Source: Leifsonia shinshuensis (GTDB lineage Bacteria; Actinomycetota; Actinomycetes; Actinomycetales; Microbacteriaceae). Taken from it: a stretch of DNA of 64,000 nucleotides. Below are positions 54,172 to 64,000 of the stretch, piece after piece; positions within the stretch are counted from its first letter, which is position 1; every line of letters begins with the position of its first letter. The notes under the pieces are model-generated. The model was not told the DNA's origin and did not search any database. It was given only the letters and a program-made list of their open reading frames with translations. Location: positions 1,860,001 to 1,924,000 of the forward strand of contig NZ_JACCFL010000001.1 of the NCBI RefSeq assembly GCF_013410375.1, read 5' to 3'. Made by a program: the position numbers and the translations under genes.

Positions 54172-54798
54172 TCAGGCCGCCAGCAGGGCGGCGACCGTGC
54201 CGACCGCGAGAACGGTCAGCGCGGCCAGCGACACGATGTGCCAGCGCACCGTCACGGGCGTCTCGTCCGCGCGGCCGCTGTCGATCGCGCCGCTCTGCTG
54301 CAGCTGGGCCCAGCGCCTGCGGACCACCTCGGCCGCGGCGCCGGACTCGGTGTTGAGCAGGTCGCCCGGGCGGCGCACGCTGTCCGCGACGTTCGGCTTG
54401 CCCACCCGGCCCCTGGTCTCCTGGCGGGTGGCGCGCAGCGTGCGCGCCGTGCCGGGAGCGGGCGCGGACCACACCGGGAACTTGCGTCCAGGGGTGTAGA
54501 GGGTCAGCGCGTACTTGGTGTCGACATGGATGAGCGCCTGCCACGGGATGTCGATGGTGCGGGTGACATTGATCACCTCGATGCCGTCGTCGCCGACCGT
54601 GAGGAGCGGACGCCAGAGCACCGCCCAGCCGATGAACGCGAACAGCGCGCACGGCACGACGTAGAGCAGGCGCGCATCGTGCACGCTCACCAGCAGGCCG
54701 ATGATGAGGGCGGCAGCGGCCGCCCAGATCACAACGGCAAGGACCCGGTTGAACCGGGACACGAAAACCTCGCGCTCGGCGGGGGAGACGTAGGGCAT
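54172..54798 (-). CDS. PH-domain membrane protein
   Basis: A 208-residue protein with two N-terminal membrane helices (about 18-36 and 43-62), a bacterial PH-like domain ('LLTVGDDGIEVINVTRTIDI', 'PWQALIHVDTKYALTLYTPG'), a basic linker and a C-terminal membrane helix ('IVSLAALTVLAVGTVAALL'). This matches the bPH_6-type actinobacterial proteins. It sits on the opposite strand between OppC and the fused ATPase, splitting that operon. Function unknown. Confidence 0.8.
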   Translation of the reverse strand: MPYVSPAEREVFVSRFNRVLAVVIWAAAAALIIGLLVSVHDARLLYVVPCALFAFIGWAVLWRPLLTVGDDGIEVINVTRTIDIPWQALIHVDTKYALTLYTPGRKFPVWSAPAPGTARTLRATRQETRGRVGKPNVADSVRRPGDLLNTESGAAAEVVRRRWAQLQQSGAIDSGRADETPVTVRWHIVSLAALTVLAVGTVAALLAA

Positions 54799-54866
54799 GG
54801 GTCCATGCTCTCATCCCGCACCGTCTCCGCCCCGCTCGAGCGCGCCCCCGAAAGGAACCACGAATC

Positions 54867-56723
54867 ATGACCGAGAACACCACCGGTGGGGCCGGGGTCG
54901 TCGTCGGCGCCCCCGTGCTCGAGGTCACCGACCTGTCCGTCGACTTCGGCGTGGACAACGTCTGGGTGCCCGCGGCCAAGAAGCTGAACTACTCGATCAA
55001 GGCGGGCGAGGTGCTCGCCATCGTCGGCGAGTCCGGCTCCGGCAAGAGCGCGAGCTCGATGGCGATCCTCGACCTCCTGCCGCAGAACTCCCGCATCACG
55101 GGCTCGATCAAGCTGGAGGGGCGCGAGCTCACCGGCCTGACCCCGCAGCAGATGCGCCGGGTGCGCGGACGCCAGGTCGCCGTGATCTTCCAGGAGCCGA
55201 TGACGGCGCTGAACCCGGTCTACACGGTCGGCTTCCAGATCGTGGAGACGCTGCGCATCCACTTCGGGATGTCGCCGCACGAGGCCAAGGAGCGCGCCCT
55301 GGAGCTGCTCGACATGGTCGAGCTGCCGGACCCCGTGAAGGCGTTCAACTCCTACCCGCACCAGCTCTCCGGCGGCCAGCGCCAGCGCGCGATGATCGCC
55401 CAGTCGATCTCCTGCGACCCGAAGCTGCTCATCGCCGACGAGCCGACCACGGCGCTCGACGTGACGGTTCAGGCCGAGATCCTGGAGCTCATCCGCAGCC
55501 TGCGCGACCGCCTCGACAGCGCGATCCTGCTGATCACGCACGACATGGGCGTCGTCGCCGACCTGGCCGACAACATCGTCGTGATGCGCAAGGGCGACAT
55601 CGTCGAGACCGGCACGGTCAAGGAGGTCTTCGACGCCCCGCAGCACCCGTACACGATCGCTCTGCTCGACGCCGTCCCGCACCTGGGCCAGCGCGAGGAC
55701 GAGGAGATCGACACGACCGCCGCTCTCGCCGCCGGCACCGAGAACCCGGACGAGGAGTACGCCGAGCGCATCCGCGTCAACGAGCGCATCGCCGCCGCGG
55801 CTGCCGAGAAGGCGGAGATGGACAAGCGGAAGGTCGTCGTCGACTTCGAGAAGGTCGCCATCGAGTACCCGAAGCACGGCCGCGTCCCCGCGTTCCGCGC
55901 CGCGACCGACATCGACCTGGCCATCCACGAGGGCGAGGTCGTCGGCCTGGTGGGCGAGTCCGGCTCGGGCAAGACCACGCTCGGCCGCGCCGCGATCGGC
56001 CTGCTGCCGATCCACTCCGGCAAGCTCGTGGTCGCCGGGCAGGACATCAGCAAGGCGGGCCGCGACGAGATCCGCAAGCTGCACCGCAACGTCGGCATCG
56101 TCTTCCAGGACCCGTCGTCGTCGCTGAACCCGCGCCTGCAGATCGCCGACTCGATCGGCGAGCCGCTGCGCCTGGCGAAGGGCCTCAAGGGCGCCGGCCT
56201 GGCGAAGGAGGTCGACCGCCTCCTCGACAGCGTCGAACTGCCGCGCGCCTACCGCAGCCGCTTCCCGCACGAGCTCTCCGGCGGCCAGAAGCAGCGCGTC
56301 GGCATCGCCCGCGCGCTGTCGCTGAAGCCGCAGGTCCTGATCGCCGACGAGCCGACCTCCGCGCTCGACGTGTCGGTGCAGGCGCGCGTGCTGGAGCTCA
56401 TGCAGCAGCTGCAGCGCGAGATGAACTTCGCGTGCCTGTTCATCACCCACGACCTGGCCGTCATCGACGTGCTCGCCGACCGCATCGCCGTGATGCACCA
56501 CGGCGCCCTGGTCGAGGTCGGCACCCGCGACGAGATCCTCCGCTACCCGAAGGAGGCCTACACGCAGCGCCTCCTCGCCGCGGTGCCGCTGCCCGACCCG
56601 GAGCAGCAGCGCGCCCGCCGCGCCCTGCGGCTGGAGCTGCTGGCCGCGGGCTCGGACGAGGTCGTGCCGGTCAACGAGGGGCTCCCGCAGGAGCCGGAGC
56701 CGCCGGTGGCGCAGGGGCTGTAG
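54867..56723 (+). CDS. Fused peptide ABC ATPase (OppD-OppF)
   Basis: A 618-residue protein with two complete ATPase domains. Domain 1 (about 10-270) has Walker A '[12 protein letters not shown]', signature 'LSGGQRQR' and Walker B '[14 protein letters not shown]'. Domain 2 (about 325-600) has '[12 protein letters not shown]', 'LSGGQKQR' and '[14 protein letters not shown]'. Normally these are two genes, oppD and oppF. It powers the transporter at 49.6-54.1 kb, but the reverse-strand PH gene means it needs its own promoter, within 54799-54866. Confidence 0.94.
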   Translation: MTENTTGGAGVVVGAPVLEVTDLSVDFGVDNVWVPAAKKLNYSIKAGEVLAIVGESGSGKSASSMAILDLLPQNSRITGSIKLEGRELTGLTPQQMRRVRGRQVAVIFQEPMTALNPVYTVGFQIVETLRIHFGMSPHEAKERALELLDMVELPDPVKAFNSYPHQLSGGQRQRAMIAQSISCDPKLLIADEPTTALDVTVQAEILELIRSLRDRLDSAILLITHDMGVVADLADNIVVMRKGDIVETGTVKEVFDAPQHPYTIALLDAVPHLGQREDEEIDTTAALAAGTENPDEEYAERIRVNERIAAAAAEKAEMDKRKVVVDFEKVAIEYPKHGRVPAFRAATDIDLAIHEGEVVGLVGESGSGKTTLGRAAIGLLPIHSGKLVVAGQDISKAGRDEIRKLHRNVGIVFQDPSSSLNPRLQIADSIGEPLRLAKGLKGAGLAKEVDRLLDSVELPRAYRSRFPHELSGGQKQRVGIARALSLKPQVLIADEPTSALDVSVQARVLELMQQLQREMNFACLFITHDLAVIDVLADRIAVMHHGALVEVGTRDEILRYPKEAYTQRLLAAVPLPDPEQQRARRALRLELLAAGSDEVVPVNEGLPQEPEPPVAQGL

Positions 56724-56737
56724 TCCCGCGACGGAAG

Positions 56738-56780
56738 GAGGGGAACGGATCCACGCTAGAATGGACCGTTCCCCTTTTTC
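56738..56780 (+). terminator. Rho-independent terminator overlapping a -10 element
   Basis: GGGGAACGGATCC (56738-56750) pairs with GGACCGTTCCCC (56761-56772) with one bulged base, followed by TTTTTCTTTCT. The loop holds TAGAAT (56755-56760), a good -10 for typA at 56808. So termination of the ATPase transcript and initiation of typA share the same DNA. Confidence 0.75.
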
Positions 56781-56807
56781 TTTCTGACGAGAGTCGAGCC
56801 TTCACGC

Positions 56808-58720
<1,913 letters not shown>

Positions 58721-58724
<4 letters not shown>

Positions 58725-58750
58725 CCGATCGACTCGGCCGCGCGCATAAT
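58721..58750 (+). promoter_or_regulatory. Promoter of a leaderless lipoprotein gene
   Basis: CTGACC (58721-58726), 18-bp spacer, CATAAT (58745-58750); the ATG follows 6 bases later at 58757 and no ribosome site exists. The transcript would start on the start codon. The -35 overlaps the typA stop. Confidence 0.5.
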
Positions 58751-58756
58751 CGACTC

Positions 58757-59227
58757 ATGAGACGTTCGCGCCTGGTCGCGCTGCCGGTCGCGGCCCTCCT
58801 CCTGCTGGGGGCCGTGCCGGCGCTCGCGGGCTGCAGCTTCCAGACCGTCGTGAAGGACGTCACCGGCGGCAACGTCGACCTCGGCGGCAACAAGGTCCCG
58901 TCCGGCTTCCCGTCGTCGGTCCCGCTCTACAAGGGCGCCGTCGTGTTCGGCGCGAGCGTGGGCAGCGGCCGCGGCACGGTCTGGAACGTGACCGTGAAGG
59001 TGAAGGACGCCGCGGCGTACCAGGACATCGCCAAACAGCTCACCGACGCCGGCTTCAGCGGCCAGTTCGGCGCGCAGGGACCGGACGGCGGCGGGACCGG
59101 CACGTTCGCGAACGACCAGTACGGCGTCCTCGTCGTCGTCACCGACGCCGGCAGCAACGGCTGGGTCGCCAACTACTCGGTGTCGCGCGCCGGCGTGGAG
59201 TCGCCGTCGCCGACCGCGACGCCCTAG
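58757..59227 (+). CDS. Secreted lipoprotein, unknown
   Basis: A 156-residue lipoprotein: signal 'LLLLGAVPALAGC' (C26), then a Gly/Val-rich domain with 'VDLGGNKVPSGFPSSVPLYK' and 'VWNVTVKVKDAAAYQDIAKQ' and the ending 'SPSPTATP'. The 'P.gFP..VPly.g' pattern recurs in small actinobacterial lipoproteins of unknown role. It begins 32 bp after typA and probably has its own leaderless promoter. Function unknown. Confidence 0.72.
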   Translation: MRRSRLVALPVAALLLLGAVPALAGCSFQTVVKDVTGGNVDLGGNKVPSGFPSSVPLYKGAVVFGASVGSGRGTVWNVTVKVKDAAAYQDIAKQLTDAGFSGQFGAQGPDGGGTGTFANDQYGVLVVVTDAGSNGWVANYSVSRAGVESPSPTATP

Positions 59228-59235
59228 CTGCCGCC

Positions 59236-59369
59236 ACATTCGTGACGAATGTCGCGAATCGCGCCGTGTTTCCCACGATTCGTGACGAATGTGGGAGGGG
59301 CCTTGCGGGGGTCCTTCGTGACGAATGTCGCGAATCGCGCCGCGTTTCCCACGATTCGTGACGAATGTG
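59236..59369. repeat. CGAATGT-type palindromic repeats, cluster 3
   Basis: Four copies of TTCGTGACGAATGT. They come from a 55-bp direct repeat present twice (59239-59293 and 59315-59369) with a single base difference, each carrying two palindromes separated by GTCGCGAATCGCGCC. The first copy is preceded by ACA, giving ACATTCGTGACGAATGT. It lies between the convergent lipoprotein and efeB genes, ending 6 bp before the efeB stop. Confidence 0.85.
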
Positions 59370-59375
59370 CGGGCG

Positions 59376-60701
59376 CTACGCGAAGAGCCCCGCGCCCACG
59401 TACGATCCCTCGCGCGCGCCCGGCGGGACCGCGAACACCGCGGAGCCGACGTGCTTGACGTACTCGTTCATTGCGTCGTTCCTGGCGAGCCGGTTCTGGA
59501 TCGGGATGAACTGCTTGCGCGGGTCGCGCTGGAACGCGATGAAGAACAGCCCGGCGTTGAGCCGGCCGAGCTCGTCGTTGCCGTCCACGAAGTTGTAGCC
59601 GCGGCGGAGCAGCTGGGCCCCGTCGTTCATCGTGGGGTGCGCGAGCCGGACGTGCGCGTCCGGGTCGATCTTGGTGCCGCCGGTCGGCGACAGTGCCAGG
59701 AAGTTCGGGTCGCTGAACTCGGTGCCGCCGGAGAGCGGAGCGCCCTCGCCCTTGTCGCGGCCGATGATGCGCTCCTGCTCGCCGAGCTGCTGCCGGTCCC
59801 AGGTCTCGATGACCATGCGGATCTTGCGCGCGACCAGGTACGAGCCGCCGTGCATCCACGCGGCCCCGTCGGCGGCGTCCGCCCAGACCTGGGCGTCGAC
59901 CACCTTCGGGTCCTCCGCCTTGATGTTCGCGGTGCCGTCCTTGAAGCCGAAGAGGTTGCGCGCCGTGGTCTGGCTGCGGGAGGTGGACGAGGTGCGGCCG
60001 AAGCCGAGCTGCGACCACCGGATGGCCGCCCGCCCGAACGCGATGCGCGACAGGTTGCGGATCGCGTGCACGGCCACCTGTGGGTCCTCGCTGCAGGCCT
60101 GCACGCACAGGTCGCCGCCGGTCAGCGTGTCGAGGAGCGCGTCGCCCGGGAAGCGCGGCAGGTCGACCAGCGCTGCGGGCCGCTTGCCGGCGAGCCCGAA
60201 CCGGTCGGTGCCATCGGCGGCGGTGAAGAGGGTGGGACCGAAGCCGAAGGTCAGGGTGAGACCGCCCGGCGGAAGGTCGAGCGCCTCGCCGGTGTCGTCC
60301 GGCGGAGCGTCGACGGGGCCCGAGGCCGGCCCGTACTTCCCGGCCGGCCTGCCCTGCGTCATCCGGGCGGCGGCGACCGTCCAGTCCTGCAGCAGCTCGA
60401 TCAGGCCCGCGCGGTCGAGGCTCTGCGCGACGTCGAAGGCCGCGAAGTGCAGGCGGTCCTGCACCGGGGTGACGATGCCGGCCTGGTTCGCGCCGTAGAA
60501 CGGGTAGGTCGCGCCGGTGGCGGAGGACGCCACGGCGTGGCCGACGGCCGCTCCCGCGCCGAAGCCGACCACGCCGGCGCCCACGGCGGCTCCGGCGAGG
60601 CCGAGCATGCCTCGGCGGGACAGTCCGGACCGCCCGGCGCCCTTCTCCGGCGTCGACTGCTGCTCTGCGGCGGCCTCCGCCGCGGCGTTCTGCTCCGTCA
60701 C
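59376..60701 (-). CDS. efeB: Dyp-type peroxidase EfeB
   Basis: A 441-residue Tat-exported heme peroxidase. The N-terminus has the twin-arginine motif 'GLSRRGMLGLAG' (R29-R30). The Dyp motif 'LFGFKDGTANIKAEDPKV' carries the catalytic Asp, and the proximal heme His region is 'DAHVRLAHPTMNDGAQLLRR'. In EfeUOB it acts on Fe2+ or heme outside the membrane. A GTG start lies 5 bp after efeO ends. Confidence 0.93.
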   Translation of the reverse strand: MTEQNAAAEAAAEQQSTPEKGAGRSGLSRRGMLGLAGAAVGAGVVGFGAGAAVGHAVASSATGATYPFYGANQAGIVTPVQDRLHFAAFDVAQSLDRAGLIELLQDWTVAAARMTQGRPAGKYGPASGPVDAPPDDTGEALDLPPGGLTLTFGFGPTLFTAADGTDRFGLAGKRPAALVDLPRFPGDALLDTLTGGDLCVQACSEDPQVAVHAIRNLSRIAFGRAAIRWSQLGFGRTSSTSRSQTTARNLFGFKDGTANIKAEDPKVVDAQVWADAADGAAWMHGGSYLVARKIRMVIETWDRQQLGEQERIIGRDKGEGAPLSGGTEFSDPNFLALSPTGGTKIDPDAHVRLAHPTMNDGAQLLRRGYNFVDGNDELGRLNAGLFFIAFQRDPRKQFIPIQNRLARNDAMNEYVKHVGSAVFAVPPGAREGSYVGAGLFA

Positions 60702-60706
60702 GGGTC

Positions 60707-61888
60707 CTACTTGACCAGGATCGAGGTGAGCTGGCTGAGCGGCTCGCTCAGGGCGTTGACCGAGTCGGAGAGCTCCTTGACCTGCGCCGTGGAGAGCTCG
60801 GTGTAGCTCACGAAGCCGTCGCCGGAGCGGTACTGCGCCAGGAGCTTGTCGATGGTCGCGAACTCGCTGTCGAGCTTCTTCGCGGTGGCCTTCCCGGTCG
60901 CGCCCTTCTCGAGCAGCACGGCGCGCACGTTGCCGTAGGCGACGTCGGCGCCCTCCACGTTGGCCTGGAAGTCCCACAGGTCGGTGTGCGAGAAGACCTC
61001 CTCCTCGCCGGAGATCTTGGTGCGCGAGACCTCCTCCATGAGCCCCGCGGCGCCGTTGGAGATCTGGTCGAGGGTCAGGGTGAAGTCCTTCGCGTGCACG
61101 AGGTCGTACAGCTTCTGGGTGTCGGCGACCAGCTGGTCGGCGAGCACCGCGCGGCCGGCGGGGTCGGAGGGCGTGAAGCCGGCCGGAGCCCACAGGTCCT
61201 TCTCGATGCGATGCCAGCCGGTCCAGTTCTGGCCCTGCTCGAGGTCGGCCTCGCGGAGGTCGAGGGCCGGGTCGATGTCGCCGAACTGCTCGGCCGTCGG
61301 CTCGATGCGCTCGTAGTAGGTGCGCGTCGCGGGGTACTGCGCGCGCGCCGCCGCGTCGTCCCCGGCCTTGTAGGCCGCGGCGAAGGTCTGCGTCGCCGTG
61401 AGCAGCTGGCCCGCCTGGTCCTTGACGTAGCTGACGTAGTTGGCGACGGCCTGAGCGACCTGCTTGCTCTCGCTCGGCGACTTCTCGTCGGCCGCGCCTT
61501 TGGTCACGGTGAACGGCGCGAGCGAGGTCGGGCTGCCGACCATGCCCTTCTTGCAGGCGGTGTAGTAGCTGCCCTCGGCCAGCTGGACCACGTAGTTGAC
61601 GGTCGTGCCCGGGCCAATGTTCTCCTTCTCGCCGGCGATGCGGAGCTTGTCCGGGGCGAGCACCTCGAACTCGTTGACGTCGCTGCCGGTGTTGGTGATC
61701 TGGAAGGTGATCGGCCCGGCGGGCGCGGTCGCGGTCTTCACGGTGCAGGAGGTGTCGGTGAGCGTCACCTGGACGGCCTCCGCCTCGGCGACCGCCTTGT
61801 TGGGGACGCAGCCGGTGAGGGCGAGGGCGACGGCGGCGGCGCCGGCCAGGGAGCCGGCGATCGGACCGAGGTGACGGGGTCGGGGCAT
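60707..61888 (-). CDS. efeO: Iron uptake lipoprotein EfeO
   Basis: A 393-residue lipoprotein (lipobox 'LALTGC', C27) with an N-terminal cupredoxin-like domain ('DTSCTVKTATAPAGPITFQI', ending 'GSYYTACKKGMVG') and a C-terminal M75 imelysin-type helical domain. The latter has 'YYERIEPTAEQFGDIDPALD' and 'WTGWHRIEKDLW' (His/Glu, HxxE). It delivers iron to EfeU. I use the ATG at 61888; one 10 codons upstream also exists. Neither has a strong ribosome site. Confidence 0.92.
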   Translation of the reverse strand: MPRPRHLGPIAGSLAGAAAVALALTGCVPNKAVAEAEAVQVTLTDTSCTVKTATAPAGPITFQITNTGSDVNEFEVLAPDKLRIAGEKENIGPGTTVNYVVQLAEGSYYTACKKGMVGSPTSLAPFTVTKGAADEKSPSESKQVAQAVANYVSYVKDQAGQLLTATQTFAAAYKAGDDAAARAQYPATRTYYERIEPTAEQFGDIDPALDLREADLEQGQNWTGWHRIEKDLWAPAGFTPSDPAGRAVLADQLVADTQKLYDLVHAKDFTLTLDQISNGAAGLMEEVSRTKISGEEEVFSHTDLWDFQANVEGADVAYGNVRAVLLEKGATGKATAKKLDSEFATIDKLLAQYRSGDGFVSYTELSTAQVKELSDSVNALSEPLSQLTSILVK

Positions 61889-61946
61889 GGGGGTGCTGCG
61901 CTTTCTGCTCTGGTGCATGCGGAGGAGGGCCGGAGTGGGCCGGAGG

Positions 61947-62831
61947 TCAGGAGTGGACGGCGGTGTGCGACGCGGTGGACGGCGCCGCCTCGGACGGCTT
62001 CGGCGCGGGACCGGCCGCCGGGCGGGCGTGCGCGGCGCGGTGCTGGCGGACGTAGAAGAACGTCACGACCGCGATGTAGCCGATCCAGCCCACGACCTGC
62101 AGCCAGGTGGGCGACGGGTTGAAGTTGAGGATCCCTGCGAGGGCGGTGCCGTACCAGCTCGACGCCGGGATGAACCCGCTGATGTCGTAGGCGTGCACGC
62201 CGGAGCCCGGCAGGACACCGGCGTCCTGCAGGTCGCCGATGCCGTAGGCGAGCACGCCACCCGCGACCAGGATGAGGAACGCGCCGGTCCAGGTGAAGAA
62301 CGACCCGAGGTTGATCTTAAGCATGCCGCGGTAGAGCAGGAAGCCGAGGACCGCCGCCGTGACCAGGCCCAGGACGGCGCCGATGACCGGCTCCCAGCCG
62401 CCGCCGATGCTGGCGACGGTGGCCCAGACGAAGAGCGCGGTCTCGATGCCCTCGCGGCCCACGCTCAGCATGGCGAGGATCACGACGCCCCAGCCGGCGC
62501 CGACGAGCACGGAGTCGAGCCGGTTCTGGAGGGTGGACTTCATGCTGCGGGCGGTCCTGCCCATCCAGAAGATCATCCAGGTGACGAAGCCGACCGCGAT
62601 GAGCGAGAGTGTGCCGCCGACGATCTCCTGCGCCTCGAAGCTGAGGCCGTAGGGGCCCCAGGTGAGCAGCGCCCCGATCCCGAGCGGCACGATCAGCGCG
62701 ATGCCGACGCCCACCCAGAGCTTCGAGAGGACGTCCCGCCGTCCGACCTTGACCACGTAGGCGACGAGGATGGTGACGATGAGCGCCATTTCGAGGCCTT
62801 CGCGGAGGCCGATCAGGTAGTTCGCGAGCAC
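61947..62831 (-). CDS. efeU: Iron permease EfeU (FTR1 family)
   Basis: A 294-residue seven-helix permease. Both iron-binding REXXE motifs are intact: 'LREGLEMAL' in helix 1 and 'VGREGIETAL' in helix 4. The Cys-free C-terminal tail is Ala/Pro-rich. The GTG start at 62831 was chosen because the sequence then begins 'VLANYLIGLREGLEMA', as in FTR1 proteins, with a DtxR/IdeR-type box 30-50 bp upstream. First gene of efeUOB. Confidence 0.94.
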   Translation of the reverse strand: MLANYLIGLREGLEMALIVTILVAYVVKVGRRDVLSKLWVGVGIALIVPLGIGALLTWGPYGLSFEAQEIVGGTLSLIAVGFVTWMIFWMGRTARSMKSTLQNRLDSVLVGAGWGVVILAMLSVGREGIETALFVWATVASIGGGWEPVIGAVLGLVTAAVLGFLLYRGMLKINLGSFFTWTGAFLILVAGGVLAYGIGDLQDAGVLPGSGVHAYDISGFIPASSWYGTALAGILNFNPSPTWLQVVGWIGYIAVVTFFYVRQHRAAHARPAAGPAPKPSEAAPSTASHTAVHS

Positions 62832-62860
62832 AGAGGACCTTCGGCTGGAGGGGTGGGATG

Positions 62861-62880
62861 TTGGTAAGGCTAACCTTACC
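62861..62880. promoter_or_regulatory. DtxR/IdeR-type iron box
   Basis: TTGGTAAGGCTAACCTTACC contains the palindrome GGTAAGG-CTAA-CCTTACC. Its core AGGCTAACCT matches the DtxR/IdeR consensus (TTAGGTTAGGCTAACCTAA). It lies 30 bp upstream of efeU, so iron would repress the operon. It is also 50 bp from the divergent gene at 62931. Confidence 0.85.
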
Positions 62881-62918
62881 TGCTCGACTCTAGAACACCT
62901 CCGGCCGATGTGTCCAGC

Positions 62919-62924
62919 TAGGAT
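62919..62924 (+). promoter_or_regulatory. Putative -10 (TAGGAT), leaderless gene
   Basis: TAGGAT ends 6 bases before the ATG at 62931 with no ribosome site between them. It is the same arrangement as at 4936 and 58745. Confidence 0.4.
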
Positions 62925-62930
62925 TCGAGC

Positions 62931-63362
62931 ATGCTGAGCCGGATCGTCAACGCCATCCTGCTGGTCGTCGCGGGAGCGGTGATCGGCGGGATCGGGACGA
63001 TCGCGCACCAGATCACGGTCGACTGGGGCGGCGTCGACATCCCGCTCGGGCTGGTCGCCTCGCTGCTCTGCTTCACGGCTCTCCTGGTCGGATTGCGCCT
63101 GCTCGGCGACTCCCGCTGGCCCGCGCTCTGCGCCGCGCTCGGGACCATCGCCGTCATCCTGCTGTTCACCCAGCAGAGCCCCGGCGGCTCGGTGCTGATC
63201 CCGAACAACCCGATGGGCGTGGTCTGGCTCGTCGGCCCGATCCTGATCGCCGCGATCGTCGTCGCCTGGCCGGACGTCCGCGGCGGCCTGCCGGCCCGGG
63301 ACCGCCGCACGGCCCCGGCTGTGGCGGAGCACGGCGGGCACCGCCCGGACGGCCTAAGCTAG
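62931..63362 (+). CDS. DUF6113-like four-helix membrane protein
   Basis: A 143-residue membrane protein with four helices (about 5-28, 38-58, 66-83 and 97-114) and a polar C-terminal tail. It lies upstream of fdxA, as the DUF6113-type proteins of actinobacteria commonly do; I recall the name from that neighbourhood and have not verified it. Function unknown. It seems leaderless. Confidence 0.7.
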   Translation: MLSRIVNAILLVVAGAVIGGIGTIAHQITVDWGGVDIPLGLVASLLCFTALLVGLRLLGDSRWPALCAALGTIAVILLFTQQSPGGSVLIPNNPMGVVWLVGPILIAAIVVAWPDVRGGLPARDRRTAPAVAEHGGHRPDGLS

Positions 63363-63402
63363 GGGAGTACCCGCCGCCGTTTCGAAGGGAACCGGAACCA
63401 CA

Positions 63403-63723
63403 GTGACCTATGTCATCGCCCTCCCGTGCGTCGATGTGAAAGACCGCGCCTGCATCGACGAATGCCCCGTCGACTGCATCTACGAGGGCGAGCGATCGCT
63501 GTACATACACCCCGACGAATGCGTCGACTGCGGCGCCTGCGAGCCGGTCTGCCCGGTCGAGGCGATCTACTACGAGGACGACCTCCCCGAGGAGTGGGCC
63601 GACTACTACAAGGCCAACGTCGAGTTCTTCGACGACGTCGGCTCGCCCGGCGGCGCGGCCAAGGTGGGCGTGATCGCCAAGGACCACCCGATCATCGCCG
63701 CCCTGCCTCCGCAGGCCCACTGA
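63403..63723 (+). CDS. fdxA: Ferredoxin (7Fe)
   Basis: A 106-residue ferredoxin with one [3Fe-4S] and one [4Fe-4S] cluster. Cysteines C9, C17, C21 and C25 lie in '[20 protein letters not shown]', and C40, C43, C46 and C50 lie in '[20 protein letters not shown]'. The acidic C-terminal extension is standard for actinobacterial FdxA. A GTG start with GAAGGGAACC about 15 nt upstream; possible -10 TAAGCT at 63355-63360. It supplies electrons to cytochromes P450 or other oxidoreductases. Confidence 0.96.
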   Translation: MTYVIALPCVDVKDRACIDECPVDCIYEGERSLYIHPDECVDCGACEPVCPVEAIYYEDDLPEEWADYYKANVEFFDDVGSPGGAAKVGVIAKDHPIIAALPPQAH

Positions 63724-63737
63724 CGTGGCGCGCTGAC

Positions 63738-64000
63738 ATGGCGCTCGGAGAGCTGCCCGACTACCCCTGGGATCTCATGGCGCCGTACGCGGCGCGCGCC
63801 CGCGCTGCCGTGCCGTTCGGCGACGGCTCCGGGATCGTCGACCTCTCGATCGGCTCGCCCGTCGACCCGACCCCTGCGCTGATCCGCGACGCGCTCGCCG
63901 AGGCGACCGACGCGCACGCGTACCCGCAGACCGTCGGCACGCCCGCCCTGCGCGAGGCGATCGCCGCCTGGTTCGCCCGCCGGCGCGGCGTCACGGGGCT
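63738..64000 (+). CDS. dapC: Succinyldiaminopimelate transaminase, N-terminal part
   Basis: The gene runs off the right edge; 87 complete codons are seen. The protein starts 'MALGELPDYPWDLMAPYAAR' and continues 'GIVDLSIGSPVDPTP', 'AYPQTVGTPALREAIAAWFA', the N-terminal pattern of class I aminotransferases of the DapC type. The fdxA-dapC order is common in actinobacteria. It makes N-succinyl-LL-diaminopimelate for lysine and peptidoglycan. The PLP lysine is outside the window. Confidence 0.9.
   Translation, partial: MALGELPDYPWDLMAPYAARARAAVPFGDGSGIVDLSIGSPVDPTPALIRDALAEATDAHAYPQTVGTPALREAIAAWFARRRGVTG

Overview
The window is high-GC DNA with compact, strand-switching operons. It has frequent GTG starts, Shine-Dalgarno sequences of the GGAGG type, and several genes that look leaderless. 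The gene content fits an actinobacterium of the family Microbacteriaceae (Leifsonia-like). Pointers are the membrane protein - fdxA - dapC order at the right end, the NrtR-nadA-nadB-nadC-cysteine desulfurase operon, RamB opposite aceA-aceB, and tandem small proteins of the 'MG(K/T)LIY' type. The assignment is inferred from content, not from a database search. I see no tRNA, rRNA, CRISPR array, transposase or phage gene.

Layout. 1-5.2 kb: end of a nitronate monooxygenase gene, a MarR regulator facing a small hydrophilic protein, an MFS exporter, several small unknown proteins and a nucleotidyltransferase. 5.2-8.3 kb: a visibly lower-GC operon read leftward, sdpC-sdpA-sdpB-sdpI-DUF1648, which looks like a complete SDP-type (sporulation-delaying-protein, 'cannibalism') antimicrobial peptide system with its immunity protein. 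This is the most interesting accessory system here. 8.5-12.4 kb: glutamate decarboxylase, a quinone-oxidoreductase-like enzyme, a membrane protein and a NYN-domain nuclease-like protein. 12.4-12.9 kb: a gene-free stretch with two near-identical long hairpins. 12.9-19.4 kb: a class III aminotransferase and methylmalonate-semialdehyde dehydrogenase opposite a PucR regulator, then an FAD amine oxidase with a cupin. 19.6-26.0 kb: a LacI regulator and the sugar ABC transporter plus GH5-like glycosidase it probably controls through a 16-bp perfect palindrome. 26.0-28.5 kb: a lipoprotein and a surface protein with cell-wall-binding repeats. 28.6-33.2 kb: ramB facing aceA-aceB (glyoxylate bypass). 33.3-36.2 kb: small oxidative/cupin operon and an MFS drug exporter. 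36.3-42.0 kb: the NAD de novo synthesis operon under a Nudix-type repressor. 42.1-43.5 kb: a secreted M23-like protein with seven tandem repeats. 43.6-48.4 kb: a tandem glycine riboswitch and gcvT-gcvH-gcvP. 48.5-49.3 kb: CPBP protease. 49.6-56.7 kb: a peptide ABC transporter (binding protein, two permeases, fused double ATPase) interrupted by a reverse-strand PH-domain gene. 56.8-59.2 kb: typA and a lipoprotein. 59.4-62.8 kb: efeUOB iron uptake behind a DtxR/IdeR-type box. 62.9-64 kb: a membrane protein, fdxA and the start of dapC.

A second theme is dispersed non-coding palindromes. A family built on TTCGTGACGAATGT recurs at three gene ends (17.5, 36.3 and 59.2-59.4 kb). A different hairpin family sits at 12.4-12.9 kb. 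Neither is explained by the genes.
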